Shown here one piece after another: positions 6,890 to 13,795 of a DNA stretch of 13,795 nt. Position 1 is the first letter of the stretch. Each line of letters begins with the position of its first letter. The position numbers were made by a program, and so were the translations under genes. The DNA comes from DASYRM01 sp036004405. GTDB lineage: Bacteria; Acidobacteriota; Vicinamibacteria; Vicinamibacterales; UBA2999. The stretch is from assembly GCA_036004405.1 (NCBI GenBank), contig DASYRM010000181.1, forward strand, positions 1 through 13,795, in the 5' to 3' direction. Under the pieces are notes generated by a model. The model was not told where the DNA came from and made no database searches. It saw nothing but the letters and a program-made list of their open reading frames with translations.

Positions 6890-7089
6890 CTTCGGCGTGC
6901 CGTTCGCCGCCTCGCTGCCGTTCGCTTTCCGGTGCTCCGCTTACGACGACGACCTCCATCATGGCGGGAAAGATACTCACTCACGATTGCATCCAGCTCG
7001 CGAAGGCGCTTCGAAGATATGCCGAGCGCACGGGCCGTCGACACCGGAGACGGATAGGGCGTCGTGATGACTACGCGTCGTGAAGCCAC
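6886..7089 (-). CDS. Small HTH-like DNA-binding protein (67 aa), partner of the downstream TIR-like gene
   Basis: A 67-aa protein from the GTG at 7089. After RRVVITTPYPSP comes VSTARALGISSKRLREL (16-32), which fits a helix-turn-helix: small residues, Gly at the turn, and a basic recognition helix. The rest is an Arg/Lys/Ala-rich tail (about 47-66) likely to contact nucleic acid. It most likely binds DNA and may repress its own promoter, whose -10 lies 6 nt before the start codon. No Shine-Dalgarno sequence is present, in keeping with a leaderless mRNA. Its TGA overlaps the proposed CTG start of the next gene by 3 nt, so the pair should be translationally coupled. The arrangement of a small regulator plus a larger catalytic-looking protein resembles toxin-antitoxin or defence pairs, but this is inference. 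Confidence 0.62.
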   Translation of the reverse strand: MASRRVVITTPYPSPVSTARALGISSKRLRELDAIVSEYLSRHDGGRRRKRSTGKRTAARRRTARRS

Positions 7090-7095
7090 AATGTC

Positions 7096-7125
7096 ACTGT
7101 ACGCGTCAGGATTTCAGCCTGTCAA
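7096..7125 (-). promoter_or_regulatory. Predicted leaderless promoter of the HTH/TIR-like module
   Basis: Minus strand: -35 TTGACA (7120-7125, perfect consensus), an 18-nt spacer, and -10 TACAGT (7096-7101), with 6 nt to the GTG at 7089. TGAC cores recur in and beside the promoter (TTGACA, CTGACG, GTGACA), which could be operator half-sites for the HTH protein; this last point is speculative. Confidence 0.5.
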
Positions 7126-7182
7126 CGTCCACACGTCGATACGTTACCGCGAGCGCGCCGAGAGCCCCACGTCAGTCGACAA

Positions 7183-7211
7183 TTGACCGGACCGGCCCGA
7201 GACGCTACGCT
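7183..7211 (+). promoter_or_regulatory. Predicted promoter of the amidohydrolase gene, near-leaderless
   Basis: -35 TTGACC (7183-7188), a 17-nt spacer, and -10 TACGCT (7206-7211, identical to the exeA -10), with 11 nt to the ATG at 7223. The expected leader is about 4-5 nt, and no ribosome binding site is visible. It is divergent from the promoter at 7096-7125, with 57 nt between the two -35 boxes. Confidence 0.45.
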
Positions 7212-7222
7212 CGCACCCACCT

Positions 7223-8488
7223 ATGCGCGAAGGATCGACACGCTACACATTGATCACGGCGGCGCATCTCCTCGACGGCAGCGGCGCGGCGCCCGTCCAG
7301 CAGGCCGCGCTGCTCATCGACGGCGACCGCGTCATCGATCTCGGCCGCGCGAGCGACGTTCGCGTCCCCGACGAGACGTCCGTGGAGCGCAAGGACTATG
7401 GCGCGGCGACCATCCTGCCCGGGCTCGTCGATGCGCACACGCATCTGGTGGCGCCCGGCGACGGCACGCTCGGCGACGATATCGCGAAGGAAGACGACGA
7501 CATCCTGCTCCTGCAGGCGGCGCAGAACGCGCGCACGCTGCTGCACTCGGGCGTGACGACGCTGCGCGAGAACGGCGCCAAGGGCAAGGTGGCCTTCTCG
7601 CTGCGCGAGGGCATCCGCCGCACGCTGACGCCGGGGCCGCGCATGGTCATCTGCGGCCGCCCGATCACGATCACCGGCGGACACATGGGCTACTTCGGCT
7701 CCGAGGCCGACGGCGAGGCCGCCGTGCGCGCCGAGGTGCGCAAGCTCCTCAAGGAGGGCGCCGACTACATCAAGATCGTGGCCAGCGGCGGCTCCACGCG
7801 CACCTCGGATCCCAACCGCGCCTCGTACACCGTCGCCGAGCTGGCGGCGATGACCGACGAGGCCCACCGCCACGGCAAGCTCACGGCCGCCCACTGCACC
7901 TCGGCGCAGTCCGTCCAGAACTGCCTGGACGCCGACGTCGACATGATCATCCACTGCATCTTCAACGAGCCCGATGGCACCTATCGCTTCCGTCCCGATC
8001 TGGTCGATCGGCTCGCGAGGGCGAAGGCATGGGTGAACCCGACGCTGTACGTCCAGAAGGCGGGGATCGAGCGACAGCGTGACGCGCGCGAGCGCGAAGG
8101 GCGGCTGACGCCCGAGCTGGTCACGCAGCTCGACGCGGCCCGACGCGCGCTCGAGGTGAAGGTCGATGCCGTCCGCCGCATGAGCGAGGCCGGCGTGCGG
8201 ATGACGGCCGGATCGGATTCCCCGTGGGGTTGGTACGCGCCCGGCGAGTTCGTGCACGAGATCCACATGCTCGCGCAGGCCGGGCTGTCGTATACCGACG
8301 CCATCGTGGCCGGCACCGCCGGCGCGGCCGAGTCGATCGGCGTCGGTCCCGCCGCCGGGCGGCTGGCGCCGGGGCGGCTGGCCGATGTGCTCGTGGTGCG
8401 CGGCGATCCGACGCGCGAGATCACCGCGCTGTGGGACGTGCTCGATGTGTACCAGGCGGGTCGGCGCGTCGAGCGCGGCGTGGCGTAG
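7223..8488 (+). CDS. Amidohydrolase-1 family enzyme (imidazolonepropionase/Xaa-Pro dipeptidase-like)
   Basis: A 421-aa binuclear-type amidohydrolase. Residues 8-63 form the N-terminal beta-sandwich (TLITAAHLLDGSG). LPGLVDAHTHL brings His72 and His74, DYIKIVASGG has the probable carboxylated metal-bridging Lys184, AAHC has His224, IIHC has His244, and TAGSDSPWG has Asp332: the full metal-ligand set of the family. GRLAPGRLADVLVVRGDP near the C-terminus returns to the sandwich. Relatives hydrolyse cyclic amides or N-acyl/Xaa-Pro dipeptides; the exact substrate is unknown. There is no signal peptide. A promoter ends 11 nt upstream of the ATG. The membrane-protein gene begins 6 nt after its stop, so the two are probably one transcript. 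Confidence 0.88.
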   Translation: MREGSTRYTLITAAHLLDGSGAAPVQQAALLIDGDRVIDLGRASDVRVPDETSVERKDYGAATILPGLVDAHTHLVAPGDGTLGDDIAKEDDDILLLQAAQNARTLLHSGVTTLRENGAKGKVAFSLREGIRRTLTPGPRMVICGRPITITGGHMGYFGSEADGEAAVRAEVRKLLKEGADYIKIVASGGSTRTSDPNRASYTVAELAAMTDEAHRHGKLTAAHCTSAQSVQNCLDADVDMIIHCIFNEPDGTYRFRPDLVDRLARAKAWVNPTLYVQKAGIERQRDAREREGRLTPELVTQLDAARRALEVKVDAVRRMSEAGVRMTAGSDSPWGWYAPGEFVHEIHMLAQAGLSYTDAIVAGTAGAAESIGVGPAAGRLAPGRLADVLVVRGDPTREITALWDVLDVYQAGRRVERGVA

Positions 8489-8494
8489 ACCTGC

Positions 8495-9988
8495 GTGCGT
8501 AGCGATCCCACCCTCGCAGCTTCCGCGCGCGTCGTCGCGTCGAGCACGGTGTCGGCGCTCGCCGTCGCGAGGGCAGGCCTCTGGATCCTCCTCGCGAGCC
8601 ATGTCGTCGCGACCTGGGGTACGCAGTGGGACATCCGGTGGCACCTGCTGATCGGCCGCGACTCGTTCTGGATTCCGCCGCACATCATGATCTACAGCGG
8701 TGTGACGGCGATCGTGCTCATCAGCTTCGGTGTCCTTGCCTGGACGACGGCCCGTGGCCTCGGGAGGACCGACAGGGCGCAGGGGACGGTCCGCATCCTT
8801 GGCATCAGCGGGACGCGCGGTTACCACCTGGCGGCCTGGGGCATCGCCCTCACCGTCCTCGCCGCGCCGATCGACGACCTCTGGCACCGGCTGTTCGGCC
8901 TCGACGTGTCGCTGTGGAGTCCGCCGCATCTGCTCGGGCTGCTGGGCTCGATGATCAACGCCGCGGCGTGCTGGCTGATCGCCCGCGAGACGTACCCCGA
9001 GGGGAGCCGCGCGCGGCTGGCGGCCATCCTGCTGGCCGGTGCGATCGTGTACGGGGGAACCAGCTTCGCGGTGCAGCCGGGCTTCAGGATCGCCTACGTC
9101 CATGGCGGCGTCAGGTTCTTCACGTCCGCGATCCTGGCGGCGCTGCTGGCGCCGCTGGCGCTCGTGGTCACCGCTCGCGTGTCGAGGCTGCGCGCCGCTC
9201 CGGTGTTCGCGCTCCTGGTGGCGCTCCTGATCGGGGTCGTCGGCGCCACCGTCGCGCGCAACGGCTTCGCCTGGATGCAGCCAGTGTCATTTCTCGCCGA
9301 CGAGATCGCGAAGGATCCGACCTCGCCGATCGCGGTGGCCCACGAGATGGCACGCAAGAACGGGACGACGCTGGACGCCTTCAATCCGATCGGTCCGCTG
9401 CTGGCGCTCCTGGCCGCCATCGGGATGACCGCCATCGACCCGCGCCGGCGGCCGGTACTGGCTGCGCTCGCGTACGGATTGACGCTCTTCGCCGCTCTCG
9501 GGGTCTTCCTCTCTCGGGCGCCGGCGTTCGTCGATTCGCTGCCGTCCGTGCTCGAGACGGCCGTCGCGGCAATCTTGACCGTCCTCGCGGGCCTCGTCGG
9601 GGGCGCTCTCGCCCGCCGGGCGACGGCCGGTGATCACGCCGCGGTCAAGACGATCGGCCTCGTCGTCACGCTCGCCCTCGGCGTTCTTTCGGCGCCGTTC
9701 GTGGCCGACGCGCAGTCACCGCCGAAGATTCCGCGGATCGGGATCCTGGCCAACTCGTCGCCGTCCTTTGGCGCGCCTCACGTCGAGGCATTCCGCCAGG
9801 GGCTGCGCGACCTCGGCTACACCGACGTCGTCATCGAGACGCGCTGGGCCGAGGGAAGGTTCGAGCGCCTCCCCGATCTCGCCGCCGAGCTGGTCCGCCT
9901 CAAGGTGGACGTCATCAAGACGGCGAGGACGCTCGGGCTGACGATTCCGCCGTCGCTGCTGCTCCAGGCGGATCAGGTGATCCAGTGA
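8495..9988 (+). CDS. Multi-spanning membrane protein fused in frame to a deleted ABC substrate-binding protein
   Basis: 497 aa from a GTG. Residues 1-383 are a polytopic membrane protein of unknown function, with roughly 8-9 hydrophobic stretches (for example 27-40, 66-84, 114-124, 145-163, 176-190, 209-227, 236-254, 299-312, 322-340, 353-372). It carries two copies of one motif: WHLLIGRDSFWIPPH (49-63) and WHRLFGLDVSLWSPPH (130-145). The Trp/His/Asp pattern could bind a metal or heme at the membrane surface, but nothing proves this. From residue 384 the sequence becomes a secreted-protein signal peptide and the first part of a PF04392-type ABC substrate-binding protein, joined directly to that family's last residues (annotated separately). 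The natural end of the membrane protein is probably near residue 380. It begins 6 nt after the amidohydrolase stop. Confidence 0.65.
   Translation: MRSDPTLAASARVVASSTVSALAVARAGLWILLASHVVATWGTQWDIRWHLLIGRDSFWIPPHIMIYSGVTAIVLISFGVLAWTTARGLGRTDRAQGTVRILGISGTRGYHLAAWGIALTVLAAPIDDLWHRLFGLDVSLWSPPHLLGLLGSMINAAACWLIARETYPEGSRARLAAILLAGAIVYGGTSFAVQPGFRIAYVHGGVRFFTSAILAALLAPLALVVTARVSRLRAAPVFALLVALLIGVVGATVARNGFAWMQPVSFLADEIAKDPTSPIAVAHEMARKNGTTLDAFNPIGPLLALLAAIGMTAIDPRRRPVLAALAYGLTLFAALGVFLSRAPAFVDSLPSVLETAVAAILTVLAGLVGGALARRATAGDHAAVKTIGLVVTLALGVLSAPFVADAQSPPKIPRIGILANSSPSFGAPHVEAFRQGLRDLGYTDVVIETRWAEGRFERLPDLAAELVRLKVDVIKTARTLGLTIPPSLLLQADQVIQ
9644..9988 (+). pseudogene. Internally deleted ABC transporter substrate-binding protein (PF04392-type) remnant
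   Basis: 114 codons within the larger open frame. VKTIGLVVTLALGVLSAPF...ADAQ is the family signal peptide, followed by PRIGILANSSP (about 30-40), FRQGLRDLGYTD and ERLPDLAAELVRLKVDVI. At nt 9917 this jumps directly to KTARTLGLTIPPSLLLQADQ, the family's C-terminal end. Normal members are about 320 aa, so around 200 central residues, including the ligand-binding lobes, are missing. The usual ATG/GTG start is replaced by GTC at 9644, and no ribosome binding site precedes it, so the remnant can only be translated as the tail of the membrane protein. Non-functional as a binding protein. Confidence 0.72.
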
Positions 9989-10013
9989 CGGATCCCATGT
10001 AGCGGACCAGGGA

Positions 10014-10526
10014 ATGAAGATTCGAGACGCCGTCGAATCCGATCTGGAAGCCATCGTCGCCATCTACAACGCCGCGATCCCGGGACGTCTCGCGACCGCG
10101 GACACCGAGCCTGTGTCCGTGGAATCACGCCGCGGATGGCTGCGAGAGCACGATGCGGCGCGCCACCCCCTGTGGGTGCTGGAACGCGACGGGCGTGTCG
10201 TGGGCTGGTTGAGTGTCAGCACGTTCTACGGCCGGCCCGCGTACGCCGCCACCGCCGAGCTGAGCGTCTATGTCGATCCCGCGGCCCGGCAGGGTGGGGT
10301 GGCGACGGCGCTGATGCGGCACGCGCTCGCCCGCGCAGCCGACCTCGGGCTCGGCACGTTTCTCGGCTTCATCTTCGCCCACAACGAGCGCAGCGTCGCG
10401 CTGTTCCGCAAGTTCGACTTCGCTCAGTGGGGTCACCTTCCACGGGTGGCCGTGCTCGACGGCGTCGAACGAGACCTCCTGATTTTCGGACGGCGCCTCG
10501 ACGGCCGTGCCCAGCCTCGGTCGTGA
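10014..10526 (+). CDS. GNAT N-acetyltransferase, phosphinothricin-acetyltransferase-like
   Basis: A 170-aa GNAT domain protein. The N-terminal DLEAIVAIYNAAI and the segment TADTEPVSVESRRGWLREH are typical of the Pat/Bar/YncA branch. TAELSVYVDPAARQGGVATALM (80-101) holds the conserved Glu82 and the acetyl-CoA pyrophosphate loop RQGGVAT (92-98). HNERSVALFRKFDF and DGVERDLLIFGRRL complete the fold. It should transfer an acetyl group from acetyl-CoA to a small amine such as an amino-acid analogue; that it acts on phosphinothricin itself is not shown. Cytosolic. The start is an ATG preceded closely by AGGGA. It follows the chimera by 25 nt, and its 3' end overlaps the possible start of the toxin-like ORF. 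Confidence 0.85.
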   Translation: MKIRDAVESDLEAIVAIYNAAIPGRLATADTEPVSVESRRGWLREHDAARHPLWVLERDGRVVGWLSVSTFYGRPAYAATAELSVYVDPAARQGGVATALMRHALARAADLGLGTFLGFIFAHNERSVALFRKFDFAQWGHLPRVAVLDGVERDLLIFGRRLDGRAQPRS

Positions 10527-10770
10527 AGGCGCACGCCGGCCCCGATCTTCGGGAGCAGCGACCGCGACGCGGCGAGATGACCGGGTCTGGGACACGCCCG
10601 ACCGTTACCAGGCGGGCGTCGCGTCGCGGTTTTACTGCTTCGGTCGAGTTCAGAACGGAGTGCTGACCGTTCGCTTTACCGTCCGCGACGATGTCGTCCG
10701 TATCTTTGGCGCCGGCTACTGGCGAAGGGGTAAGACAATCTATGAGCGCGAGAATCAGATACACGAATGA
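10507..10770 (+). CDS. Toxin-like protein, C-terminal half only recognisable; likely truncated
   Basis: The open frame from a GTG at 10507 gives 87 aa. Residues 1-28 are Arg/Ala/Gly-rich with no recognisable character and overlap the acetyltransferase end. Residues 41-87 (RFYCFGRVQNGVLTVRFTVR, VVRIFGAGYWRRGKTIYE, RENQIHE) look like the beta-sheet half of a RelE/BrnT-like toxin of the type encoded directly upstream of CopG-like antitoxins. The normal N-terminal helices of such toxins are missing, so the gene has probably lost its 5' end. The last 29 nt overlap the antitoxin start, as in an intact toxin-first operon. The family call is from memory of similar pairs, and I am only moderately sure. 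Local GC is lower than in the flanks. Confidence 0.45.
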   Translation: MPSLGREGARRPRSSGAATATRRDDRVWDTPDRYQAGVASRFYCFGRVQNGVLTVRFTVRDDVVRIFGAGYWRRGKTIYERENQIHE

Positions 10771-11026
10771 ACCGCTCGGCAGAGTGAAGGTCGTTCGTGA
10801 CTTCCTACCTCCGCCTGAAGACCTCGTGTTCCGGGACGAAGGGATCAAGGTCACCATCGCGTTGAGCAAGCGTAGCGTCGACTTCTTCAAGGGCGAGGCG
10901 CGAAAGCACAACACGCAGTATCAGCGGATGATCCGGCGTCTTCTCGATGCGTATGCAGCGCACCATTCACGATCCCCGACTCGCCGCTCCACGCGGACGC
11001 GCGCCAGGACGGCTCGCGCCGGGTAG
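10742..11026 (+). CDS. CopG-like antitoxin (ribbon-helix-helix type)
   Basis: 94 aa from the ATG at 10742, with AAGGGG about 11 nt upstream. The order RIRYTNEPLG, VVRDFLPPPEDLVFRDE, KVTIALSKRSVDFFKGEA, KHNTQYQRMIRRLLDAYA is the standard layout of CopG/BrnA-like antitoxins: a toxin-wrapping N-terminus, then a beta strand and helices of a ribbon-helix-helix-like DNA-binding domain. It would neutralise the toxin encoded just upstream and repress the operon. A basic, low-complexity tail (SRSPTRRSTRTRARTARAG) extends past the usual end and may come from read-through into GC-rich DNA. An in-frame upstream start at 10691 is less likely because it lies inside the toxin-like gene. It converges on oppF with only 7 nt between the stop codons. 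Confidence 0.8.
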   Translation: MSARIRYTNEPLGRVKVVRDFLPPPEDLVFRDEGIKVTIALSKRSVDFFKGEARKHNTQYQRMIRRLLDAYAAHHSRSPTRRSTRTRARTARAG

Positions 11027-11033
11027 CGGCCGC

Positions 11034-12970
<1,937 letters not shown>

Positions 12971-12979
12971 GCGAGTGCT

Positions 12980-13795
12980 CTACACCTTGAGCCGCGGGTC
13001 GAGCGTGTCGCGCAGCCAGTCGCCGAGCAGGTTCACGGCCAGCACGGTCAGCATGATCGCCACGCCCGGCAGCGTCGCCAGCCACCACGCCGTGGCCAGG
13101 TAGTTGCGCCCGTCCGAGAGCATCCAGCCCCAGGTGGGCGTGGGCGGCTGCACGCCGAGGCCGAGGAACGAGAGCGCCGACTCGTAGATGATCATGAACG
13201 CCAGCTCGAGCGTGGCCACCACGATGATCGGCGTGAGGGCGTTCGGCAGCACGTGGTGCAGGAGCAGGCGCAGCGAGCGGTTGCCGCGGGCGCGCGCGCC
13301 GGTCACGAACTCGCGCTCGCGGATCGACAGCACGTCGGCGCGCACGATCCGCGCGAACTGGACCCAGCGCGTGACGGCCATGACCAGGATCACGTTGAGC
13401 AGGCTCGGGCCCAGCGCAAAGACCACGCCCATGGCAAGCAGGATGTACGGGATGGCCAGGAACACATCGACGATCCGCATGATGAAGGCGTCCGCGCGGC
13501 CGCCGAAGAAGCCGGCCACGAGGCCGAGCGTGACGCCGATCAGGGCGGAGAGCGTGACCGCGGAAAGGCCGACGCCGAGCGAGATGCGGCCGCCGTGGAG
13601 GATACGGCTCAGGATGTCGCGCCCGAGGTGATCGGTCCCGAGCGGGTGCTCGCGCAGGCCGCGCTGCTGCCACGCCGGCGGCCTCAACCGCTTGAGCAGC
13701 ATCTGCTTGCCCGGATCCCACGGCGCGAGCTGGGGCGCGAACACCGCCGCCCCGCCCATGAGCAGCAGCACGGTGAGGCCGAAGACCGCCCGGAA
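12980..13795 (-). CDS. oppC: Oligopeptide/dipeptide ABC transporter permease, OppC/DppC-like (5' end cut by window edge)
   Basis: 271 codons are in the window; the frame runs off the right edge (FRAVFGLTVLLLMGG, the first membrane helix), so the true start is outside. GTDHLGRDILSRILHGGRISL is the conserved loop after the first helix (about 53-74 of the part seen). Several further membrane helices follow. The ATPase-coupling EAA loop is EFVTGARARGNRSLRLLLHH, then VLPNALTPIIVV. The C-terminus ends LGDWLRDTLDPRLKV, a usual DppC/OppC end. It forms the membrane pore together with OppB, presumably encoded just upstream. It is first of the three leftward genes seen here and is followed 9 nt later by oppD. 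An internal GTG at 13771 exists, but starting there would cut the first helix. Confidence 0.92.
   Translation of the reverse strand, partial: FRAVFGLTVLLLMGGAAVFAPQLAPWDPGKQMLLKRLRPPAWQQRGLREHPLGTDHLGRDILSRILHGGRISLGVGLSAVTLSALIGVTLGLVAGFFGGRADAFIMRIVDVFLAIPYILLAMGVVFALGPSLLNVILVMAVTRWVQFARIVRADVLSIREREFVTGARARGNRSLRLLLHHVLPNALTPIIVVATLELAFMIIYESALSFLGLGVQPPTPTWGWMLSDGRNYLATAWWLATLPGVAIMLTVLAVNLLGDWLRDTLDPRLKV

Noticed and set aside
7205..9103. Minus-strand open frame of 632 codons opposite the amidohydrolase and membrane-protein genes
   Set aside because: Its translation is Arg/Gly/Asp/His-rich low complexity with no domain, while the plus strand carries clear family motifs through the same interval. 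It is a GC-rich antisense artefact.
10014..10526. Naming the acetyltransferase pat/bar
   Set aside because: The branch fits, but nothing in the sequence proves phosphinothricin as substrate, and many relatives acetylate other amines; no gene symbol given.

Overview
This is a GC-rich (about 70 % by eye) bacterial chromosome segment with densely packed genes on both strands. An outer-membrane beta-barrel protein with a signal peptide and an ExeA-type secretion ATPase point to a diderm (Gram-negative-type) cell. The mix of oligopeptide ABC genes, two unrelated amidohydrolases and a remnant of a PF04392-type substrate-binding protein is typical of uncultured soil or subsurface lineages such as Rokubacteria/Methylomirabilota. 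That placement is inference; no marker gene is present.

Layout. 1-1218 (-): 5' part of an exeA/gspA-like gene. 1436-2459 (+): a 22-codon mini-ORF, then an SGNH/GDSL-like hydrolase. 2585-3400 (+): outer-membrane beta-barrel protein. 3443-4099 (+): nitroreductase. 4100-4244: a spacer with a perfect palindrome and direct repeats. 4245-6218 (+): a rhomboid protease with an N-terminal DUF2007-like region, then a PF04909-type amidohydrolase. 6293-7089 (-): an AT-richer two-gene module, a 67-aa HTH-like protein overlapping a 198-aa protein with a deoxyribosyltransferase/TIR-like FNMPFE-GLA core and no ordinary start codon. 7223-9988 (+): an amidohydrolase-1 enzyme, then a multi-spanning membrane protein fused in frame to an internally deleted ABC substrate-binding protein. 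10014-10526 (+): a GNAT acetyltransferase. 10507-11026 (+): a toxin-like fragment overlapping an intact CopG-like antitoxin. 11034-13795 (-): the oppF, oppD and oppC genes of an oligopeptide transporter whose upstream genes lie beyond the right edge.

Working together. The Opp genes form one leftward operon (9-nt gap, then a TGATG overlap) and should make the membrane and ATPase parts of one importer. The HTH/TIR-like pair and the toxin/antitoxin pair look like acquired accessory modules. The other genes are mostly single metabolic or envelope functions.

The most unusual points are (i) several genes whose -35/-10 promoter ends only 6-11 nt before the start codon, implying leaderless mRNAs, (ii) the two-gene module at 6293-7089, and (iii) the membrane-protein/ABC-remnant chimera and the duplicated W-H-x3-G-x-D...W-x-P-P-H motif in its membrane part. 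No tRNA, rRNA, CRISPR array or insertion sequence was seen.
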